Source: Lachnospiraceae bacterium
Lineage (GTDB): Bacteria > Bacillota > Clostridia > Lachnospirales > Lachnospiraceae
Reading direction: 5' to 3'
NCBI GenBank assembly: GCA_017551165.1
Contig: JAFZMO010000053.1
Location: 1 to 41,530 of the forward strand
DNA length: 41,530 nt
Part shown: positions 31,719 to 38,502 of the stretch, in pieces
Layout: every line of letters begins with the position of its first letter
How positions within the stretch are numbered: position 1 is the stretch's first letter
Notes under the pieces: generated by a model
The model's database searches: none
Seen by the model: only the letters and a program-made list of their open reading frames with translations
What the model was told of the DNA's origin: nothing
Position numbers and translations under genes: made by a program

Positions 31719-33458
31719 ATGAAAAAGAAATCAATTATGGTATTGGTCGCGGTGCTGGTCGTGCTGCTTCTGGCGGCCTGCGGCAAGAATGAAACGGAGG
31801 AGCGCGGCAAGGGCAACGAGACGCAAAGCGACAACAACGCGAACGTGACGCTCAAGGTGGCCTCGCCGACCGCGACACCGGCGGTGAAGGTGAATACGCC
31901 GGAGGAGGACCGGACGATCGTTGCAAAGATCTTCGGCGAGGCGGAGAAGGTTGCTGCCGATGTGCAGTGGGACCTCTATCCGGGAACGGAGTTTCGGTGC
32001 AACATCGACAACGGAAGCATCACGCTGGAGATCCGTGCGTTCGGTACGGACACGGAGCAGGCGGTGAGCGAGTGGTACGGAAAGAGCGGCGTGGAGAACA
32101 CACAAAACAACAAGATGCTCTCGTCCGAGAAGGCGGTCGGCTGGAAGGGCTCCTATGAGGGCACATTTACGGACGACGGCACGATGTATTGGAAGGCCGT
32201 CGGGATCGATCCCGCTGCGGATGCGGTGCTGTTCCCCGAGGGAGTCCGCCGATTCGACGGTGAGTTTGTGACGATCTGGCACACGGCGACGGACATGGAT
32301 TACCGTGAGGAGCCTCTCCGAAAAGCGGTCGCGGACTTCAACAGCAAGCACAGTGATATCCTGCTGATCCCGAGAGGATTCGCAAACCCGTATGACCTGG
32401 ACGATGCGCTCCGAAGAGCGGGGGAGAGCGATATGCTTCCGGACATTTTCGAAAAGACGTACGGATGGAGCTTCCTCACCGAGCTGGAGCAGGGCTGGAT
32501 CCACAATCTCGATGATGTTTACGATCACTATAAGAACGATCTTCCCGAGGCGATCGCCGACAGCGTGAGGATCGGCGACAAGATGTATTCCATACCGTAT
32601 GTGTGCGATTGCGTCGTGCTCTATGCGAACATGAAGCTGCTGCGCGAGGCAGGGTATACCGAGATCCCGGCGACCTTCGAAGAGCTCGAGGCCTGCTGCG
32701 AAAAGCTGGTCAAGGCCGGCGTGACGCCGTTCCTCGTGGAGACCGATGAGAACTATTTCTGGAGCACGGTGGATTTCTTTGAGACGTTTTTGCAGAAGAC
32801 GATCGGTCCCGAGAAGATGGAAGCTATATTCCGCGGGCTCGGCAGCTGGGAGGATCCGGAGCTCTTGAGCGCGGTTAACCGGTTCCGGGGAATGATCGAT
32901 CAAGGCTATATCTGCTTAAACACCGGCCTGAAGATCGGAGATGACGGCGTGGTCAGCGGAAACGCGACCGAAGCGTTCACGAACGGCAAATGCGCATTTA
33001 TGGTAACGGGTTCGTGGTATGCCACGGACATGGACAGACTCAACGAGGATCTCACCGAGGAGTTTGCGCTCGCGCAGTTCCCGGTCGTCAATCCGGAGGT
33101 CGCCAAGCTCAACCAGTATGTTGCATATCTGAACTACGGGTTCTGCGTCGCGGAGAAGGGTGATCGCTCGAACACAACGGCAGAGACGGCGTTTGCGTTC
33201 ACAAAGACGCTGGTCGGATATCTGTACGCAGACAACGCCTTCTATCCGTTGTGGCGCGGGGAGATCGTCAGCCCTTACGTCGGACCGATCACGCGGAGCA
33301 TGTCGGACAGCATTCTGAGCGCAGATCATCTGACCCGGAGCGGAAGCGTCCTTGTCGATCCTGCAGTGCTGGGTTCGTACTTCAATGCCCTGCGTCGAAT
33401 GGTCGATGAGGGCCTGAGCGGAGAGGACTTCATCAAGGCGGTTCTGACGGTATATTGA
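31719..33458 (+). CDS. Extracellular solute-binding lipoprotein (family 1, sugar-type)
   Basis: 579 residues from ATG 31719 with a GAGGGGG site. The signal peptide has lipobox LLAAC. Residues about 45-185 are an extra N-terminal domain I do not recognise (ends near FDGEFVTIWH). From about 190 it follows the MalE-like family: FNSKHSDILLIPRG near 210, MLPDIFE near 240, DKMYSIPYVCDCVVLYANMKLLREAGY near 287-313, AFTNGKCAFMVTGSW near 420 and a C-terminal AFAFTKTLVGYL. The protein should bind a sugar or oligosaccharide outside the cell. No ABC permease or ATPase accompanies it; instead two paralogous unknown membrane proteins flank it, so it may serve sensing rather than import (inference). Confidence 0.85.
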   Translation: MKKKSIMVLVAVLVVLLLAACGKNETEERGKGNETQSDNNANVTLKVASPTATPAVKVNTPEEDRTIVAKIFGEAEKVAADVQWDLYPGTEFRCNIDNGSITLEIRAFGTDTEQAVSEWYGKSGVENTQNNKMLSSEKAVGWKGSYEGTFTDDGTMYWKAVGIDPAADAVLFPEGVRRFDGEFVTIWHTATDMDYREEPLRKAVADFNSKHSDILLIPRGFANPYDLDDALRRAGESDMLPDIFEKTYGWSFLTELEQGWIHNLDDVYDHYKNDLPEAIADSVRIGDKMYSIPYVCDCVVLYANMKLLREAGYTEIPATFEELEACCEKLVKAGVTPFLVETDENYFWSTVDFFETFLQKTIGPEKMEAIFRGLGSWEDPELLSAVNRFRGMIDQGYICLNTGLKIGDDGVVSGNATEAFTNGKCAFMVTGSWYATDMDRLNEDLTEEFALAQFPVVNPEVAKLNQYVAYLNYGFCVAEKGDRSNTTAETAFAFTKTLVGYLYADNAFYPLWRGEIVSPYVGPITRSMSDSILSADHLTRSGSVLVDPAVLGSYFNALRRMVDEGLSGEDFIKAVLTVY

Positions 33459-33494
33459 TCTTGCGATATCGGAAATGGGGACGGAGCTTTTGAG

Positions 33495-34655
33495 ATGGAA
33501 GAGCAATCGAAAGAAAAAGTGGGGCTTCAGATTGACGACAGGAAGTATCTGCTGGCCAATCTTCTGCTCGGCGCGTTTGTGCTAGTCATTCTGTTCTTCG
33601 CCGTGATCGGCATGTTAGTCTGGCCGGTTACGCGAGAGGCAAGGATCACGATAACCGACAACACGGGGGAAGAATGCTACGTTGCCCTGCTCTCCAAGGA
33701 CACGGAGAATTACGGGGTGTACGGGAAGCATATCGACTTCAGCAGGCAGGATGATGTCTACTGGGAGGTGATCCGGGCGTTTGCCGAGGATCACGGAATG
33801 TCCGAACAGGAGGCTGCAGAGTACGCGCAGAACAAAAAGGATGAGCTTGCACTCGGAGACGGGCAGTACGCGTTTGAAAAATACCGCGAGCTGATGGAGG
33901 CATTTTCCAACTACGAGCGAGGCAAGGCGACGCACATTCTGGGGGCGATCCTGTACGGCTTCGTCGACGGAAACGCGAAGGATTACCCACCCTACGAGAT
34001 ATGGAAGGGAATCATCGCATACAAGGACAGCGACGGATACCGCTTCGTTCACCAGGTCGCCGGGAAAGCACCCCGCGGCGGGACGGTTTTCACCCTGAAG
34101 GAGTGGGACCTGCCGGAGGAGTTCAAGTTCCTGGTCTACTGGCCGGAGAGCGGCAGATATGCGGTGTCCGACGTTTGGCAGCGCACGCACGTCATCAATG
34201 AATACCGCATTTCGGCAGACACGCTGGAGGTGGAGGATTGCAGCAACAGGGAGACAATCCCGGTCTGGCTTGTTCTCCTTGCGGTGATTGCCGTGGTCGG
34301 CTGCGAGGTGCTGTTCGCATGGTTGCTCGGGGCGAAGGAGAAAACACAGCTGGTCACGATCGCCGTTGTCAGTACCATGCTGCATGTGATCGTGTTTGCC
34401 GTGGTCGCACTGACGGGGCAGGCGCTCATCGTCGACGGAAGTATTGCATGTAACGATCTGCTGCTCTGGCTGTTGCTGTTCGTTGTGATCCCGGTCATCG
34501 AGATGCCGATCTATGTGCATTGGTTGCGGCCGAAGGGCAGATCCACCCGGCTCAAATACAAGTACTGCGAGTTTACGCTGTTCATCAACTGGGCGGTGCT
34601 GGCCGTATGTCTGGGGATCTTCATCCCGTGGCAGTTCTTGACGGGAACGCTTTGA
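33495..34655 (+). CDS. Unknown membrane protein with extracytoplasmic domain (paralogue B)
   Basis: 386 residues, ATG 33495 after GGAG, 36 bases behind the lipoprotein gene and probably in its operon. Same plan as the protein at 30384-31577: one N-terminal helix (about 21-43), an outside domain of about 210 residues, four C-terminal helices (about 255-277, 284-308, 320-342, 356-380). The outside domain has an EKYRELMEAFS helix and a SDGYRFVHQV strand shared with the paralogue. No family recognised. A terminator at 34683-34720 ends the transcript. Confidence 0.72.
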   Translation: MEEQSKEKVGLQIDDRKYLLANLLLGAFVLVILFFAVIGMLVWPVTREARITITDNTGEECYVALLSKDTENYGVYGKHIDFSRQDDVYWEVIRAFAEDHGMSEQEAAEYAQNKKDELALGDGQYAFEKYRELMEAFSNYERGKATHILGAILYGFVDGNAKDYPPYEIWKGIIAYKDSDGYRFVHQVAGKAPRGGTVFTLKEWDLPEEFKFLVYWPESGRYAVSDVWQRTHVINEYRISADTLEVEDCSNRETIPVWLVLLAVIAVVGCEVLFAWLLGAKEKTQLVTIAVVSTMLHVIVFAVVALTGQALIVDGSIACNDLLLWLLLFVVIPVIEMPIYVHWLRPKGRSTRLKYKYCEFTLFINWAVLAVCLGIFIPWQFLTGTL

Positions 34656-34682
34656 CCGCGGACCCTTATGACGGAAAATGAA

Positions 34683-34725
34683 AACTCCGGGCGTTTCACT
34701 GGGAAACGTCCGGAGTTTCTTGTTC
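34683..34725. terminator. Terminator between converging genes
   Basis: AACTCCGG (34683-34690) pairs with CCGGAGTT (34710-34717), with CGTTTC/GAAACG inside, followed by a T-rich stretch on the plus strand. On the minus strand it covers the stop codon of the metallophosphoesterase and runs into GTTTTCATTTT. Confidence 0.8.
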
Positions 34726-35364
34726 TTTCTTCCGGCGTGCGCGCCGGTGTTTTTTCTGCGGTTTGGGCGGGTCGGGAATCTCCAGCACGAACGACTCGTA
34801 CACATTGAGAATGGTTGTGGGACCGTATTGGATCGGTCCTTTTTTCTTGTAGGAATAGTTGGCGTGCACATGCCCGTGGATGTGGTACGCGGGGTGGTAG
34901 CGGTCGAGAAGCTTCACGAACGCATCGAAGCCGGTGTGTGTGAGATCCTCGCAGTCGCCGAGCCCCTTGGCCGGGGAGTGCGTCACGAGAAGGTCGAAGC
35001 CGCCGTTGCGCCAGATGCGGTAGCGGAGCGCGCGGGCGCGCGACGCCATTTCCCGATCGGTGTACTGGTTGATGCCGGGGCGGTAGCGCATGGAGCCGCC
35101 AAGCCCCACGATCCGCAGCCCGCGGAAGTGGTACATACGCCCGTCGATGCACGTGCAGCCCTCCGGCGGCGTCTGCTCGTAGCAGTCGTCGTGGTTGCCG
35201 TGGACATAGAGCACCGGCGCCTTCGTGAACGTCGCGAGGAAGGAGAGATACTGCGGCGCGAGGTCCCCGCACGAGATGATGAGGTCGTACGGGTCGAGTT
35301 TGCCGGGCTCATAGAAATCCCAGAGAGCTTTCGATTCGTGGTCGGAGACAATGAGGATTTTCAT
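34696..35364 (-). CDS. Calcineurin-like metallophosphoesterase
   Basis: 222 residues. Metal motifs: SDHES at 7-11 (in place of the common DxH), SCGDLAP near 31, YVHGNHDD near 53-60, VTHSPAKG near 127 and IHGHVHANYS near 163-172. LRIVGLGGSMRYRPG near 83-97 is typical of a clostridial subfamily of unknown substrate. The C-terminus is a basic tail with KKHRRARRKK. The first motif variant is normal for the subfamily. It may be the last gene of the birA transcript, 53 bases after the ParB-BMP gene, or independent. Phosphodiesterase chemistry is likely, the substrate unknown. Confidence 0.85.
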   Translation of the reverse strand: MKILIVSDHESKALWDFYEPGKLDPYDLIISCGDLAPQYLSFLATFTKAPVLYVHGNHDDCYEQTPPEGCTCIDGRMYHFRGLRIVGLGGSMRYRPGINQYTDREMASRARALRYRIWRNGGFDLLVTHSPAKGLGDCEDLTHTGFDAFVKLLDRYHPAYHIHGHVHANYSYKKKGPIQYGPTTILNVYESFVLEIPDPPKPQKKHRRARRKKEQETPDVSQ

Positions 35365-35417
35365 GCGGGCGGGATCCTTTCGGGGGTATAGTGGATCGTA
35401 TCACAGGTCGGTCAAAG

Positions 35418-37445
35418 TCATTGTAAGGATTCGGGCTCGACACCCTCCCGGAAATCGGGGACGTCCTCCGTGTCGTGCACCGGGCCGTCGGGAACGGTCT
35501 CGGGCTGCGGAACAGGGCTCGAGTCGCTTAAGTGCGTGTCGGCCTCCGGGCGGAAGATACCCTGCGCCTCGATGAAGGCGCGGTACTCGTCGCGGATGTC
35601 GTCGATCGCGGGCAGGAAGCCGTGGACGTTGTAGAGGAGCTTGTCCATCTTGAGGATCTCCTCGGGCGAGAGACCGTCTCCGGCCTCCAGCTGCGTTCCG
35701 TCCTGGAACTTCAGTAATTCGGAAAATGGATTGAACCCGCCGGTGGTGAGCGAGTTGCGAAGGATCTTCAAAAGCAGCTTCGTGCCGGTCGGGATGCGGT
35801 CGGAGTAGATCACGTCGATCGCCTCCGCGGACATGCCCCACCAGTAGTTGAGCGCGCGGTTGCCGGCTTCCTCCTCCTCATCCTTCCAGTTTCCGTTGAG
35901 GATGGAGCGGAGGATGTCCTCGTACATTTTCCCCCAATGCCATACCGGGAGCGCATAGTTCTTTGCGACGTCCTCGCCGTTGCGGCGGAACAGACCGAAC
36001 TCGCGCGACATGCTCGCCGGCGCGTTAAGGTCGCGGCTCGAGATCAGGGTGATGCCCTTCTCGCGGAAGCGCTCCTTCGGCTCGTTGCCCTTGACGGTCG
36101 ACCACTCGAGGTAGACCTCGGCCTTCGGATTGACCATGCGCGCGCCGAGCGCGAACGCGTTGATGCTCGCGGTGACGCCGAAGATCGGGTAGTCCGCGAC
36201 GTAGCCGATGCGGTCGTCGGTGGCGAGAGCGCCGGCGAGGGCACCGATCATGAATTTGGCTTCATACATACGCAGGTAGTAGGAGCGCACGTGGCGCGAC
36301 GAGAGGTTCAGCGAGCAGTTGAGGACCTTCACGTCCGGGTGCTCGACGGCGACCTTCGCACACGCCGGAAAATACTGCGGCGACGTCGTGAAGAGCACGT
36401 TGTAGCCGTCCGCGATCAGCTGCTCCATCGTCTCCACGGCGTTGGCGGTCGTCACACCGAACACAGCGTCGGTGTTAATGCGCTTGCCGAAGATGCCGTC
36501 GACGTACTCGCGGCCCATCTCATGCGCGTAGGTCCAGGCGCTGATCTCCTTCGGCTTCTCGTACACCCAGGCCGCCGCGTAGGTCTTCGGGGACATGAGC
36601 ATCGAGAAGGTGTGCTTCTTCGGCTCGGTGATCGGGTTTAGGGAGATCGAGATCGTGCGGTGATGGCTGTACAGCTCGAACTCGTTCCAGATCTTGCCGA
36701 TGTTGTCGCGGAACTCTGCCGCGAGCGCCTCCTTCGCCTCCTCGTAGCCGAAGATGCTCAGGTACACGAGGAACGCGTCCGACGTCGTGAGCGAGAGCTT
36801 GTTGCCGCCGCGCGCGAGAAATTCCTTGCTGAACGCGATGTAGGCGGAGCGGAAGTCCGCTTTCATCGTCTCGTCCCACGGCTGCTCCGTGTTGTTGTAG
36901 GTCGCTTTCATCAGAAGCGAGTAGCTGCCCTCCTTCGAGAAGGAGAGGTAGTTGATCTGTGTCTTTTCATAGAAGTCCAGGAATTCGTAGTACATCTGGA
37001 CTTCCTTGGCGTCGGTCCGCTTCGGGATGATGCGCGTCACGTAACCCTCGATGGTCACGGCGCCCATGCACAGCGAGACGCTCACGCGCTTGTTGCCCTC
37101 CTGGACGTAGTACTTGTCCAGAAATTCGTAAGCGATGATGGGGTCGCGCATGCCCTCGGCCTCCATCGACTCATAGAGGTTGGCCCACTTCATGGCGAAC
37201 TCGGAGTCCTTGTCCAAAAGCGGCATGAAGTTGCGCGCGAACGCGCCGCTTCGGCCCTCGTTGTACGTGCCGGCGATCTTCTCGATCGGGATGTCCGTCA
37301 GACCGAGCTTGACGCGGCTGTCGACCTCGAAGCGCTCGAGCATGTCGTCCAGGCACACCAGGTACGGGTGGATGCCCTTGGACACGCAGTAGTCGTACTC
37401 CTTCTCACCGGCCTTCTTGGCCTTGATGTATTCTTCAATGTTCAT
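35418..37445 (-). CDS. ParB/sulfiredoxin-like domain fused to cytoplasmic BMP-type binding domain
   Basis: 675 residues; the ATG overlaps the birA stop (4 bases). No signal peptide, lipobox or membrane helix, so cytoplasmic. Residues about 50-135 look like a ParB/Srx-fold nucleotide-binding domain: IPIEKIAGTYNEGRS near 52-66 and YYVQEGNKRVSVSLCMGA near 112-129, where GNKR sits at the ParB G-x-x-R phosphate site. A helical middle follows (140-275). From about 280 to 560 comes a Bmp/PnrA-like domain (FGVTTANAVETMEQLIADGYNV, GALAGALATDDRIGYV, SINAFALGARMVNPKA), the family of the secreted lipoprotein at 14026. The C-terminus is acidic and Pro-rich. A nucleoside-binding intracellular sensor is plausible, but the role is unknown. 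Confidence 0.75.
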   Translation of the reverse strand: MNIEEYIKAKKAGEKEYDYCVSKGIHPYLVCLDDMLERFEVDSRVKLGLTDIPIEKIAGTYNEGRSGAFARNFMPLLDKDSEFAMKWANLYESMEAEGMRDPIIAYEFLDKYYVQEGNKRVSVSLCMGAVTIEGYVTRIIPKRTDAKEVQMYYEFLDFYEKTQINYLSFSKEGSYSLLMKATYNNTEQPWDETMKADFRSAYIAFSKEFLARGGNKLSLTTSDAFLVYLSIFGYEEAKEALAAEFRDNIGKIWNEFELYSHHRTISISLNPITEPKKHTFSMLMSPKTYAAAWVYEKPKEISAWTYAHEMGREYVDGIFGKRINTDAVFGVTTANAVETMEQLIADGYNVLFTTSPQYFPACAKVAVEHPDVKVLNCSLNLSSRHVRSYYLRMYEAKFMIGALAGALATDDRIGYVADYPIFGVTASINAFALGARMVNPKAEVYLEWSTVKGNEPKERFREKGITLISSRDLNAPASMSREFGLFRRNGEDVAKNYALPVWHWGKMYEDILRSILNGNWKDEEEEAGNRALNYWWGMSAEAIDVIYSDRIPTGTKLLLKILRNSLTTGGFNPFSELLKFQDGTQLEAGDGLSPEEILKMDKLLYNVHGFLPAIDDIRDEYRAFIEAQGIFRPEADTHLSDSSPVPQPETVPDGPVHDTEDVPDFREGVEPESLQ

Positions 37446-38317
37446 GGTTCGTTCCTTTCTGTCTCACGCTGCACCCCATGGTCCGGAGCATCGAGCCGCA
37501 CGGTGACGTCGCCGCAGCAGATCGCCTCCCGTGTTCCGTCCGGATAAGTGACCAGAAGACGTCCCTCGGCGTCGATCGCATCGGCGCGTGCGGGAACCGC
37601 GGTCTCCGGCCGCGTGATGTCGGCGAGGATGCGGATGTCCCTGCCGAACAGGTAGTCCGACGCACGGTAGCGCGCCATGTACGACAGCGCGTTTTCGTCG
37701 GAAAATGAGCCCGTCCTCGCGGCAGTGACGGTCTCGTCATAGTATCGCAAGAGCCGGTTGGCAGCGGCGGCGAGCAGACGCTCGGCGAGCTCCTTGGGCG
37801 CCCCGCCGTGCGGGTAGAGCGCGCCGGCAACGCCTGCGGCCGAACCTGTGAAACCGCCCTTAGGCGCCTCCAGATTGATCCCGATGCCGAGCGCGGTGTA
37901 CGCCAGGCGGTCGGAGCCCGGCGCAAGCGCGGACTCCGCAAGGATGCCGCAGATCTTGCGATCGTTATAATACAGGTCGTTGACCCATTTGATGTCCGGG
38001 ACGAGCCCGGTTACCTCCTCGACGGCCTCCGCCACGGCAACGGCCGCAAAGACCGTGATGCGCGTGCTCTGCGCAAGCGACATGTCCGGTCGCAGCAGAA
38101 GCGTAAAATACAGCCCCGTCCCCCGCGGGGATTCGAACGACCGCCCGAGTCTGCCCCGTCCCTGTGTCTGTTCCGAGGCAACCATCAGTGTGCCCTCGGG
38201 CGCCCCCTGCGCGCCGAGCTCCTTGACCAGAAGGTTGGTGGACGTCACGGAATCCCGCGCGATCAGAGAGATCCGCCCGGGCGCGTCAAGCAGGTTGTAA
38301 AACTTGTTCCGATCCAT
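37442..38317 (-). CDS. birA: Biotin-[acetyl-CoA-carboxylase] ligase
   Basis: 291 residues from 38317; AAGGAGG lies 11 bases upstream on the minus strand, so the longer frame to 38359 is not used. Motifs: TSTNLLVKEL near 25-34, EQTQGRGRLGRSF near 49-61 (biotinyl-AMP loop), IKWVNDLYYNDRKICGIL near 108-125 and LGIGINLE near 142. No N-terminal winged helix, so a monofunctional enzyme and not a biotin-operon repressor. It attaches biotin to carboxylase carrier domains. The gene leads a minus-strand unit with the ParB-BMP gene; an operator-like palindrome overlaps its ribosome site. Confidence 0.9.
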   Translation of the reverse strand: MDRNKFYNLLDAPGRISLIARDSVTSTNLLVKELGAQGAPEGTLMVASEQTQGRGRLGRSFESPRGTGLYFTLLLRPDMSLAQSTRITVFAAVAVAEAVEEVTGLVPDIKWVNDLYYNDRKICGILAESALAPGSDRLAYTALGIGINLEAPKGGFTGSAAGVAGALYPHGGAPKELAERLLAAAANRLLRYYDETVTAARTGSFSDENALSYMARYRASDYLFGRDIRILADITRPETAVPARADAIDAEGRLLVTYPDGTREAICCGDVTVRLDAPDHGVQRETERNEP

Positions 38318-38333
38318 GACAGTCGAAGCCTCC

Positions 38334-38352
38334 TTCGGAAAATGAGTCCGAA
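38334..38352. promoter_or_regulatory. Operator-like palindrome in the birA leader
   Basis: TTCGGAAAATGAGTCCGAA: TTCGGA/TCCGAA arms with a 7-base spacer, touching the birA AAGGAGG. It shares the 15-base core CGGAAAATGAGTCCG with the site at 38443-38459. Confidence 0.55.
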
Positions 38353-38391
38353 ATGACATTTTTCAAGGCAAAATGCAGTGCGTTCGGGCAA

Positions 38392-38420
38392 AGTATAGCA
38401 CACCGCGGCACAAAAGTAAA
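38392..38420 (-). promoter_or_regulatory. Probable birA promoter
   Basis: Minus strand: TTTACT (38420-38415), 17 bases, TATACT (38397-38392) with TGC giving an extended -10. Confidence 0.5.
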
Positions 38421-38436
38421 ATCCTGCGAAAACCCA

Positions 38437-38465
38437 TTGACGGCGGAAAATGAGTCCGCTACAAT
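38437..38465 (+). promoter_or_regulatory. GH5 gene promoter with operator filling the spacer
   Basis: TTGACG (38437-38442), a spacer of exactly 17 bases that is the imperfect palindrome GCGGAAAATGAGTCCGC (38443-38459), then TACAAT (38460-38465). A repressor on this site would directly block polymerase. Confidence 0.7.
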
Positions 38466-38502
38466 GGAAAGAGCCTACAACATTTGGCTTTGGAGGAATG
38501 TT

